DNA of 64,000 nt from Actinacidiphila bryophytorum (lineage in GTDB: Bacteria > Actinomycetota > Actinomycetes > Streptomycetales > Streptomycetaceae). The translations under genes were made by a program, and so were the position numbers. The notes beneath the pieces are model-generated. The model saw only the letters and a program-made list of their open reading frames with translations, did not search any database and had not been told where the DNA came from. Positions 27,103-36,304 of this stretch are shown here, piece after piece (positions within the stretch are counted from its first letter, which is position 1; the number at the start of each line of letters is the position of its first letter). The stretch lies in NCBI RefSeq assembly GCF_016916835.1, contig NZ_JAFFIX010000007.1, positions 186,001 through 250,000 on the forward strand, given 5' to 3'.

Positions 27103-28193
27103 TGACCAGCAGTCCGAACCGCCTGCAGGACCAGGGGAGAATCCGGAATCTGGCAGACGAACTGTGGCAAGCCGTCCAGGCAACCGACGAGCACACCGCC
27201 ACCGAGGTGGTGCTGCGCGCTCTGGAAGAAGGCATGGAACCGGAGACAGTGCTGCTGGACGTGATCGCCGCGGTTCAGGGCAAGGTCGGTGAGGAATGGG
27301 CCGACAACCGCCTGACCGTCGCCCAGGAGCATGCCGCGACCGCCATCAGCGAACGTGCGGTCGCCGCCTTGGCGCTGCACCCCGCCGCTCGCACCGAACC
27401 CACCCGCGGCAGAATCACGGTGGCCTGTGTGGACGGTGAATGGCACGCCCTGCCCGCCCGCCTGCTGGCCGAGGTCCTCAAACTGCACGGCTGGCGTGTG
27501 GACTACCTCGGCGCGCAGGTCCCCGCTCCACACCTCATCGCCCACCTGCACCGCAGCGACGCTGATGCGGTCGCCCTCTCCAGTTCGATCGCGACCCGGC
27601 TGCCCACCGCGCACGCCGCGATCACCGCCTGCCAGGCCATCGCCGTGCCCGTCCTGGTCGGTGGAGCCGCATTCGGCGCCGACGGACAGTACGCTCGCCT
27701 CCTCGGCGCCGACGCCTGGGCCTCCGACGCCCGCACCGCAGCCGACCGCCTCGCACGAGGCCCGCTGGCGCGCCCGCGCACGAACCACCAGCCCATCGAC
27801 GACCTTCCCCATCTCGCCGACCAGGAATACACCATGGTCGCCCGCAGCAGCGCCGCACTCGTCCGAACCGTGTTCACCGGCCTGGAAGAAGCATTCCCGG
27901 CCTTTCGCGACTACACCGAGCTCCAACGGGATCACACCACCGAGGACCTCACACACATCGTGCAGTTCCTCGCCACTGCGCTCTACCTGGGGGACACGGA
28001 CCTGTTCACCGGCTTCATCACCTGGACCGCCCGCGTCCTGAGCTCGCGCGGCGTCCCCCTGCAGAGCCTGCCGCCTTCCCTGGGGATCCTTGCCGGCGAA
28101 CTGAAGGACTTTCCCCGCGCCACCCACACCCTGGAACGCGGCATCAACGCGCTCGGCCCCGTCCCACCGCCCACTACCGGGAACCTCGCATGA
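27102..28193 (+). CDS. Cobalamin (B12)-binding sensor protein, CarH/MtaC-type fold
   Basis: The 363-residue protein has a helical bundle cap (about 10-100) with W66 and an E76-H77 pair (EWADNRLTVAQEHAAT). This is the W...EH signature of CarH-type light-sensing B12 domains. A Rossmann-like B12 domain (about 104-235) with DGEWHALPARL, in the place of the DxHxxG base-off motif, follows. There is no MerR DNA-binding domain. The C-terminal 120 residues form an extra helical domain. It sits between an RsbU-like phosphatase and a STAS gene with overlaps at both ends, so it probably passes a cobalamin or light signal to the switch. That role is inference; a methyltransferase corrinoid protein is less likely because no partner methylase is present. 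Confidence 0.82.
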   Translation: MTSSPNRLQDQGRIRNLADELWQAVQATDEHTATEVVLRALEEGMEPETVLLDVIAAVQGKVGEEWADNRLTVAQEHAATAISERAVAALALHPAARTEPTRGRITVACVDGEWHALPARLLAEVLKLHGWRVDYLGAQVPAPHLIAHLHRSDADAVALSSSIATRLPTAHAAITACQAIAVPVLVGGAAFGADGQYARLLGADAWASDARTAADRLARGPLARPRTNHQPIDDLPHLADQEYTMVARSSAALVRTVFTGLEEAFPAFRDYTELQRDHTTEDLTHIVQFLATALYLGDTDLFTGFITWTARVLSSRGVPLQSLPPSLGILAGELKDFPRATHTLERGINALGPVPPPTTGNLA

Positions 28194-28618
28194 CGACGTC
28201 CCCCTCCCCCTACCTGCGCCTGACCACCGTCGACGCCGCCACCACAGTCCGTATAGAAGTGAACGGCGATCTCGACTACGACAGTGCCCCCCACCTCTTG
28301 GCAGTCGTCACCGGCAAGCTGGCCGAGCGTCCCGATCTGAAGGACCTGCACCTGCACTGCGCCGGGCTAGGGGCGATCGACTCCATAGGACTGTCCGCTC
28401 TGCTGATGATTCACCGCCACACCAGTACAGCAGGCGTCCGCCTGCACCTGGAGCACCGCACAGCTCGCCTGGAACGGCTCCTGGCCATCACCGGTACGCT
28501 GGACCACCTCACGACCGTCACCACCGGCGACGCGAACGCGCCCGCCGACACAGCACAAGCCAAACCCAGAACCAACGCGACACCGGCCCGCCTCACCGGA
28601 CCGGACAGCACCGCCTGA
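28190..28618 (+). CDS. STAS-domain anti-sigma factor antagonist with intact phosphoserine site
   Basis: The 142-residue protein has a STAS domain over about 8-105, with the RsbV-type motif AIDSIGLSALL. S65 after D64 is the likely phosphorylated serine. A tail of about 35 Ala/Thr/Pro-rich residues follows and looks disordered. The start ATG overlaps the stop of the B12-binding gene (ATGA). In known partner switches the unphosphorylated STAS protein binds the anti-sigma kinase and frees the sigma factor. The candidate kinase is the MEDS/HATPase protein 6 kb away, and the candidate phosphatases are the two SpoIIE-type proteins. Confidence 0.88.
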   Translation: MTTSPSPYLRLTTVDAATTVRIEVNGDLDYDSAPHLLAVVTGKLAERPDLKDLHLHCAGLGAIDSIGLSALLMIHRHTSTAGVRLHLEHRTARLERLLAITGTLDHLTTVTTGDANAPADTAQAKPRTNATPARLTGPDSTA

Positions 28619-28669
28619 CCCCACACCCCGGCTTGTCAGAGGAAACAGCAGACACACCAATGGGGAAGC

Positions 28670-29242
28670 ATGCCCGCGCCAGACTTCGCCACACACAGGG
28701 ACACCCACGACGCTGCCCAGACTGCCAACGGCATCGTCGAACTCCTCGACGTGATGTGGGAAAGCGCACGGGAAACGGCTAATCCTGCACCCGCCTCGGC
28801 CTCTCAGCTCCGCCTGATGTATGTCGTGGACCGCTTTGCAGGCATACGCATGCACGCCCTGTGCAAACAGCTTGCCACGACTCCTCCGTCGGTAAGCCGC
28901 ATGTGCGACCGACTCCAGGCCCTGGGCTTCCTGGAGCGGCTGCCCTGTGCTGACAGCGGGCGGGAAGTAGCCTTGCAGCTCACTTCCGCCGGTCAAAGCC
29001 ACCTGCAGCGTATCCGCGAGCAGCGCGAAAACATGCTGCACCAGGCAATCAACGCCATGCCGGAAGGCGACCGGCGTGCACTGGCCAAGGGACTCGCCGG
29101 CCTGCATCTCCAGCTCACCCACGACACGGACGCGCCGGCCGAACCGCCCGGCTCCCCGCAGGTGGCGCAGGAAAGGACAGCCGAGACGATCCCGGTCACA
29201 GCCGACGTCTCGATTGTCCACCGTCCTGGCGAAAGTGCATGA
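28670..29242 (+). CDS. MarR-family transcriptional regulator
   Basis: The 190-residue DNA-binding protein has a winged helix-turn-helix over about 45-115: LRLMYVVDRFAGIRMHALCK, the recognition-helix region TTPPSVSRMCDRLQALGFLE and a wing around SGREVALQLT. Dimerisation helices follow. The last 35 residues are Pro/Thr-rich and lead into the recombinase relic, so the native C-terminus may have been altered. It follows the STAS gene by about 50 bases and may control the operon through the palindromes near 25387-25408. Confidence 0.85.
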   Translation: MPAPDFATHRDTHDAAQTANGIVELLDVMWESARETANPAPASASQLRLMYVVDRFAGIRMHALCKQLATTPPSVSRMCDRLQALGFLERLPCADSGREVALQLTSAGQSHLQRIREQRENMLHQAINAMPEGDRRALAKGLAGLHLQLTHDTDAPAEPPGSPQVAQERTAETIPVTADVSIVHRPGESA

Positions 29243-29462
29243 TCCTACGGGTCACGGGCACCACTACGCCAGCCTGCTGATCAAGCACGGCGAGTCCGTG
29301 AAGACCGTATCCGAGCGCCTCGGCCACACGAACGCGGCCATGACGCTCAACATCTACACCCACCTGTGGCCCGACTCCGAAGAACAGACCCGGGCCGCCG
29401 TCGACAAGGCCTACGCGAACACCCCCGACGAGGGCGACGCAGAGGCCCGCGCGGCGGCCTGA
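29235..29462 (+). pseudogene. C-terminal relic of a tyrosine recombinase (phage-type integrase)
   Basis: About 75 residues match the end of Streptomyces/phage integrases: HHYASLLIKHGESVKTVSER, LGHTNAAMTL, then NIYTHLWPDS, where the Tyr is the catalytic nucleophile. The usual HDLRH box is replaced by HDPTGHGHH, so its Arg is lost, and the whole N-terminal and core part is missing. The frame runs into the MarR gene, which suggests a deletion fused the two. It marks the right edge of the accessory block, directly before parE. Confidence 0.85.
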
Positions 29463-29496
29463 AAGCCCCCAGAACTGACGTGACGTCAATTCTCTT

Positions 29497-29514
29497 GCGG
29501 ACTGTGTGCGGACT
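29497..29514 (+). repeat. 18-bp direct repeat, copy 2
   Basis: GCGGACTGTGTGCGGACT differs from 21273-21290 at one base, and the matching continues weakly into the flanks. It lies just downstream of the recombinase relic, where integrase-associated arm or attachment sites are often found. Confidence 0.6.
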
Positions 29515-29554
29515 GCAAGAGGTCCCCGAGGCCGCCCGGCTGCAAAGCCGCAGG

Positions 29555-31675
<2,121 letters not shown>

Positions 31676-32100
31676 GCGGACAACTCCTCGATCTGGATGG
31701 CCTGAAGGTCTTCAGCCGTATCGGTGAGAGGGTACCGAGGTCAGCGAGGGCGGCCACGCCGCCACCCGGTATCCGGGCCTCCATCCTAGTCCGGTTCGAG
31801 CATGCGTTCGATCACCCGCGCGAGTGATACACATGTCACGTTCCCAAAGAGGCATGAACCATTTAGGCTCCGGGCACGTCCTCACCAACACCCCGGCAAG
31901 CCGGTCGGGGCGAAGTTCGGACAAGCACACCAAAAGCCGCACAAGCAACATCCGACGAAAAAACTCCTATTCGCCGCCAATCGGTCACACCCAGTCACCC
32001 CGAGGCCCGTTTTCGAGGAAAAGTCGTCAGCGGGAACGTTTTCGGCCTGGTTGGATGTTGACCCTGGTACGACAGCTCGTCGAGCTAGAGAAGAGGCGAC
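31676..32100. other. Divergent intergenic region between parE and the DUF7455 gene
   Basis: No gene is supported in these 425 bases. It is less GC-rich than its surroundings around 31800-32040. It should hold the parE promoter and the promoter of the plus-strand gene, of which one candidate is listed separately. Confidence 0.6.
32032..32060 (+). promoter_or_regulatory. Candidate SigR-like promoter for the DUF7455 gene
   Basis: GGGAAC at 32032-32037 and GTTG at 32057-32060 are separated by 19 bases. This resembles the Streptomyces SigR (thiol-oxidative stress) consensus GGAAT-N18/19-GTT with one mismatch. It would give a leader of about 35 bases before the GTG. An overlapping TTGACC could serve other sigma factors. 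Confidence 0.4.
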
Positions 32101-32331
32101 GTGACTACTGTTCTGACCCCCGCGAGTCCGCTGACAGCGGCAGACCGCTGCGACCGTTGCGGCGCTCAGGCCTACCTGCGTGTCGTGCTCATCAGTGGCG
32201 GAGAGCTGCTTTTCTGCGCGCACCACGGCCGAAAGTTCGAGCCGGAGCTCAAGAAGATCGCTGCGGAAATACAGGACGAGACCGGACGGCTTACCGACCC
32301 CCCGGCGTCGGCGGGAGACGACGAGCGCTGA
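32101..32331 (+). CDS. DUF7455 small zinc-ribbon-like protein
   Basis: The 76-residue cytoplasmic protein has a CDRCGAQAY pair of cysteines (about 17-20) and FCAHHGRKF (about 38-46), a likely CxxC...CxxH metal site. A charged helix and a disordered acidic tail follow. The GTG start has GAAGAGG just upstream. This small protein is conserved beside parE and hrdB in Streptomyces. Its role is unknown; a zinc-dependent nucleic-acid or protein contact is the obvious guess. Confidence 0.85.
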   Translation: MTTVLTPASPLTAADRCDRCGAQAYLRVVLISGGELLFCAHHGRKFEPELKKIAAEIQDETGRLTDPPASAGDDER

Positions 32332-32357
32332 CACATCGCACCAGCGACTAGCTCGGA

Positions 32358-32400
32358 CCTGCGGGCGGACGGACCCCATGAGGGGGTGTCCGCCCGCAGG
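32358..32400. terminator. Strong bidirectional hairpin terminator
   Basis: A perfect 13-bp stem (CCTGCGGGCGGAC at 32358-32370 with GTCCGCCCGCAGG at 32388-32400) has a 17-base loop that is itself partly paired. It lies between the ends of the DUF7455 gene and the convergent protease gene and should stop transcription both ways. Confidence 0.85.
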
Positions 32401-32407
32401 CTTTGTC

Positions 32408-33286
32408 TCACATGTGCTGGGCCACCAGCCCCGACACCGCGGACACCCGCGTGTACACACCGGGATAGGCCGCCTCGGCGCAGCCCGTCCCCCACGAGAC
32501 CAGGCCGATCAGCTTGCCGTCCGCGACCAGCGGGCCGCCGCTGTCGCCCTGGCAGGCGTCCTTGCCGCCGCCAGTGACCCCCGCGCACACCATGGATGCG
32601 CGCAGATACCTGCCGTCGGCGTCGCCCGGATACGCCTTCTCGCACACCGTGTCCGCCAGGACGTCCACCGTGGCCGTCCGCAGCGAGTCCGGATACGCGC
32701 CCTGGCCGGTGGTGTCACCCCAGCCGTAGACCTGCGCCTCGGTACCCGCCGTATAGGGAGCGGTGTCCGCAGGACCGGCCATCGGGATGACGGCGCCGTC
32801 GGGCAGCGCCTGCGACAGCGTGATCACCGCGACGTCGCCGGCGTTGGTCGTCGCGTCGAAATCGGGGTTGACCCACACGTCGGAGAGCGGCACTTCCTCG
32901 CCCGCCGTACCGCTGAGGTCCGTACGCCCTGAGATGACCCGCAGGTCCGGCAGGTTCCGCCAGTCCGCGACGCCCAGCGCCTCCTGGCCGAAGCAGTGTG
33001 CCGCGGTGACGACCGTACGCGGCCCGACCGCCACACCGCCGCAGAACTGCCCTGACCTGCCGGAGCCGAAACGCTGCCGGCTGGCGAGGGCCACCACCCA
33101 GGGCTCGCTGTCGGTGGTGGTCGGCGCACCGCCGACCACGACTCCGTTGGCGGCGGCCGGTGCCGCGGGCGCCGCCAGGGGGACGGCGAGCGCCGGCAGC
33201 AGGGCCGCCGCGGCTATCAGGGCGCGGCGGCTGCCCGCAGCGCGACGGCGGAAGAGGACGGGGATGGCGGGGATGGGGACATGCAT
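32408..33286 (-). CDS. Secreted trypsin-like serine protease (S1A)
   Basis: The 292-residue exported protease has a signal peptide of about 46 residues (two-Arg start, long Ala/Leu core, AAPAAA cleavage region). A mature-type N-terminus VVVGG follows. The catalytic triad is H97 (TAAHC), D151 (NAGDVAV) and S249 (GDSGGP). D243, six residues before the serine, predicts cleavage after Arg or Lys. Six cysteines fit three disulfides. Streptomyces hydrolases of this type act extracellularly in protein turnover during development. It sits between parE and hrdB, as in other Streptomyces. Confidence 0.93.
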   Translation of the reverse strand: MHVPIPAIPVLFRRRAAGSRRALIAAAALLPALAVPLAAPAAPAAANGVVVGGAPTTTDSEPWVVALASRQRFGSGRSGQFCGGVAVGPRTVVTAAHCFGQEALGVADWRNLPDLRVISGRTDLSGTAGEEVPLSDVWVNPDFDATTNAGDVAVITLSQALPDGAVIPMAGPADTAPYTAGTEAQVYGWGDTTGQGAYPDSLRTATVDVLADTVCEKAYPGDADGRYLRASMVCAGVTGGGKDACQGDSGGPLVADGKLIGLVSWGTGCAEAAYPGVYTRVSAVSGLVAQHM

Positions 33287-33408
33287 ACGGCCTCCTGACC
33301 CTGTGAATCACTCTGGACACCCAGAGTCATCGATCGGACAGGAGGCCGCATCCGCAGCGGCGGGCAGCCGCACCGGCAGAGCCAGGGGCGAATCGGCGCG
33401 GTCGGCAG

Positions 33409-33443
33409 AGAGCCGCCGCCCTGCAGTGCAGGGCGGCGGCTCT
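33409..33443. terminator. hrdB terminator (17-bp perfect hairpin)
   Basis: Arms at 33409-33425 and 33427-33443 are perfect reverse complements with a single-base centre (AGAGCCGCCGCC...GGCGGCGGCTCT). It lies 26 bases after the hrdB stop and is very stable. As drawn, the loop would open a few central pairs. Confidence 0.8.
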
Positions 33444-33468
33444 CCGTAAGACGGTGGCAGGGGCTGGG

Positions 33469-35040
33469 TCAGTCGAGGTAGTCCCGCAGGACCTGGGAGC
33501 GCGACGGGTGCCGCAGCTTCGACATCGTCTTGGACTCGATCTGCCGGATCCGCTCCCGGGTGACGCCGTAGACCTTGCCGATCTCGTCCAGCGTCTTGGG
33601 CTGCCCGTCCGTCAGGCCGAAGCGCATGGAGACCACGCCGGCCTCGCGCTCGGAGAGGGTGTCGAGCACCGAGTGCAGCTGCTCCTGCAGAAGCGTGAAG
33701 CTGACCGCGTCCGCGGGCACGACCGCCTCGGAGTCCTCGATGAGGTCACCGAACTCGCTGTCGCCGTCCTCGCCCAGCGGGGTGTGCAGCGAGATCGGCT
33801 CGCGGCCGTACTTCTGGACCTCGATGACCTTCTCCGGGGTCATGTCGAGTTCCTTGGCCAACTCCTCCGGGGTGGGCTCGCGGCCCAGGTCCTGGAGCAT
33901 CTGGCGCTGCACGCGGGCCAGCTTGTTGATGACCTCGACCATGTGCACCGGGATACGGATGGTGCGGGCCTGGTCGGCCATCGCGCGGGTGATCGCCTGC
34001 CGGATCCACCAGGTGGCGTACGTGGAGAACTTGAAGCCCTTGGTGTAGTCGAACTTCTCGACCGCACGGATCAGGCCCAGGTTGCCCTCCTGGATCAGGT
34101 CCAGGAAGAGCATGCCGCGGCCGGTGTAGCGCTTGGCCAGCGAGACGACCAGCCGGAGGTTGGCCTCCAGCAGGTGGTTCTTGGCCCAGCGGCCGTCCTC
34201 GGCGATGATCTCCAGCTCGCGCTTGAGCTTGGGGGCGAGCTTGTCGGCCGCCGCCAGCTTGTCCTCGGCGAAGAGGCCGGCCTCGATGCGCTTGGCCAGC
34301 TCCACCTCCTGCTCGGCATTGAGCAGCGGGACCTTGCCGATCTGCTTGAGGTAGTCCTTGACCGGGTCGGCGGTGGCGCCGGCGACCGCGACCTGCTGTG
34401 CGGGCGCGTCGTCCTCGTCGTCGTCGGAGAGCACGAAGCTCTCGGACTCCGTCTTCTCGGCCTCGTCCTCGCCGGCCTTGCCGGGAGCGGCGTCCTCGAT
34501 CGCCTCCTCCGCCTCGACCGCCTCGTCCTCACCGGGAGAAGCAGCGGTCTTCTTGGCCGCAGCCTTCTTCGCGGGGGCCTTCTTGGCGGCCGTCTTCTTG
34601 GCGGCGGCCTTCTTCGCGGGCGCCTTCTTGGCTGCTGGGTTTTCCGCCTCCACCGATGGCTCCACCGTGGTCTCGGCCTCGGCCGCCGCCTCGGGAGCGG
34701 GGGCCTTGGGCGCTACGGTCTTCTTGGCAGGGGCCGCCTTGGTGGCGACCGTCTTGGTGGCAGTACGCTTCGCCGGGCTCTTGGCTGCGACGCTCTTACG
34801 GGTGCGCTTGGGCGCCTCAGCGGCACTCACCATCAGCGTCACACCCTCCTCGTCGAGGACCTGGTTGAGGCTGCGCAGAACGTTCTTCCACTGGGTTGCC
34901 GGAATCTGGTCCGCTTCGAACGCCCGACGCACATCGTCGCCTGCGATCTGCCCCTGGGCCTTACCCTGCTCGATGAGCGCCATCAGAGACTCGGACTCGG
35001 CGATCTCGGACGGGAGCGTACGGGATGTGCTGGCCGACAC
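33469..35040 (-). CDS. hrdB: Principal (housekeeping) RNA polymerase sigma factor HrdB
   Basis: The 523-residue group 1 sigma-70 factor is essential for vegetative transcription. An N-terminal region 1.1 begins [17 protein letters not shown], followed by a long Lys/Ala-rich stretch (repeats of [12 protein letters not shown]), an acidic block ([13 protein letters not shown]), regions 1.2-2.4 ([34 protein letters not shown]), region 3 and region 4 ([20 protein letters not shown]). The GTG start was chosen because GAGAGG lies upstream and it matches the conserved HrdB N-terminus. The longer frame adds unrelated residues. The Lys/Ala repeats vary in length between species. Confidence 0.97.
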   Translation of the reverse strand: MSASTSRTLPSEIAESESLMALIEQGKAQGQIAGDDVRRAFEADQIPATQWKNVLRSLNQVLDEEGVTLMVSAAEAPKRTRKSVAAKSPAKRTATKTVATKAAPAKKTVAPKAPAPEAAAEAETTVEPSVEAENPAAKKAPAKKAAAKKTAAKKAPAKKAAAKKTAASPGEDEAVEAEEAIEDAAPGKAGEDEAEKTESESFVLSDDDEDDAPAQQVAVAGATADPVKDYLKQIGKVPLLNAEQEVELAKRIEAGLFAEDKLAAADKLAPKLKRELEIIAEDGRWAKNHLLEANLRLVVSLAKRYTGRGMLFLDLIQEGNLGLIRAVEKFDYTKGFKFSTYATWWIRQAITRAMADQARTIRIPVHMVEVINKLARVQRQMLQDLGREPTPEELAKELDMTPEKVIEVQKYGREPISLHTPLGEDGDSEFGDLIEDSEAVVPADAVSFTLLQEQLHSVLDTLSEREAGVVSMRFGLTDGQPKTLDEIGKVYGVTRERIRQIESKTMSKLRHPSRSQVLRDYLD

Positions 35041-35296
35041 GAACAACCTCTCGGAACGATGGGAACGACTCGGTGGAACCGCGGAGCGACTCGGCGTCAA
35101 GATCGACGCCGAAACTTCCTCGTACGGCCGCCACCTCTTAAGTCATCGCACTGCCTCGCCTGGCGTTACGCCCAGCTTACGTGGCCCGAGTCACACCCCA
35201 AATTGTGCAGATCAGCGGCAAAGTCGGACATGTGACACGCACGGGGCCGCCGCAGGCCCCCGACTGGGGGGCGACCACGGCGGCCGGGCGGGGCGG
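35041..35296 (-). promoter_or_regulatory. hrdB leader and promoter region
   Basis: No gene lies in these 256 bases between whiH and hrdB. A possible vegetative promoter on the minus strand has TTGGGG (35201-35196) and TAAGCT (35179-35174) with a 16-base spacer, giving a leader of about 130 bases. In other Streptomyces hrdB has a second, SigR-dependent promoter; I did not find a clear match here. Confidence 0.35.
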
Positions 35297-36199
35297 TCAG
35301 TGCTCTCGGGGGGCGGGGACGACATGGTCGGCCGGGGCGGCCGCCTGCTCGGAGGGAACGGCGAGCAGCTGGCGCATCGCGGCCTCCGCCGTGCCGCCGT
35401 CGCCCTCGGCGAGCGCGTCGACGATGCGGTGGTGCAGCCCTACCGAGGTGTCCCCGGGCCGCTCGCAGCCGGTGACCGGGCCACCGGAGACGTGCAGCGC
35501 GGACGAGACGATCCCCGAAAGGTGCTCCAGCATGCGGTTGCCCGCGACCTGGAGCAGCAGCGTGTGGAATTCCACGTCGGCGCGCGTGAAGGTGAGCGCG
35601 TCGCCCTGGGCCGCGGCATGCGCCATGATCTCGGCCATGTCGGCCAGCCGCTGCTGTACGTCCTCGCGGCCGTGACCGGCGGCGAGCCGGGCGGCCAGCG
35701 GTTCGATGGTCCAGCGCAGCTCCTGCAGCTCGCGGCGCTGCTCGTCGCGCTGCGGCCCGAAGGCCCGCCATTCGATGATGTCGGGGTCGAGCAGATTCCA
35801 GTCGCTGACCGGGCGGACCCGGGTGCCGACGTTGGGGCGGGCGCTGACCAGGCCCTTGGCCTCCAGGACCCGCAGGGACTCCCGGACGACGGTGCGGGAA
35901 ACCTCGAAGCGCTGGCCGATCTCCTCGGGGACCAGCGGGCGGTCTGCGCCGAGGTCGCCGGAGACGATCATCTGTCCCAGCTGCTGGACGAGTTGGCCGT
36001 GCAGTCCCCGGCCGCGGCTGCCGCCCGCGCGGCGGCCCACCCGGCTCATGTCCGGATCCATGCCGTCCCAGGAGCCGAGTCCTGGGCGGTCGCCGCCGGG
36101 GGCGTCGGCATACGAGTAGCGGTCCAGCTCGCCCGGGCCGGCGATGCCGGAGTCGGCGGATCGAGCCGCGGTCATCATGGTGTGCGCAAGGGTACTCAC
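35297..36199 (-). CDS. whiH: WhiH-type GntR/FadR sporulation regulator
   Basis: The 300-residue regulator has a variable N-terminal arm (STLAHTMMTAARSADSG), a GntR winged helix (about 85-150; VPEEIGQRFEVSRTVVRESL, VSARPNVGTRV) and a C-terminal FCD ligand domain (about 165-285). In Streptomyces coelicolor whiH lies directly upstream of hrdB and controls aerial hyphal septation; both sequence and position match. The GTG start has AAAGGA upstream. The FCD domain may bind a carboxylic acid, which is not known for WhiH. Confidence 0.92.
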   Translation of the reverse strand: MSTLAHTMMTAARSADSGIAGPGELDRYSYADAPGGDRPGLGSWDGMDPDMSRVGRRAGGSRGRGLHGQLVQQLGQMIVSGDLGADRPLVPEEIGQRFEVSRTVVRESLRVLEAKGLVSARPNVGTRVRPVSDWNLLDPDIIEWRAFGPQRDEQRRELQELRWTIEPLAARLAAGHGREDVQQRLADMAEIMAHAAAQGDALTFTRADVEFHTLLLQVAGNRMLEHLSGIVSSALHVSGGPVTGCERPGDTSVGLHHRIVDALAEGDGGTAEAAMRQLLAVPSEQAAAPADHVVPAPREH

Positions 36200-36304
36200 G
36201 CATCCTTTGTCGGCGATGCCGATGCGGGCCTTGAGGGCTTTGCTGAAAAGCACACGAAAGGGTGAGCGCTCATCACCTGATAATTGACGTTTTATGGGGA
36301 CGAA

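Noticed and set aside
33469..35100. Longer hrdB start giving 543 residues
   Set aside because: The additional N-terminal residues are Ser/Arg-rich and absent from known HrdB. The GTG at 35040 has GAGAGG upstream and begins the conserved sequence.
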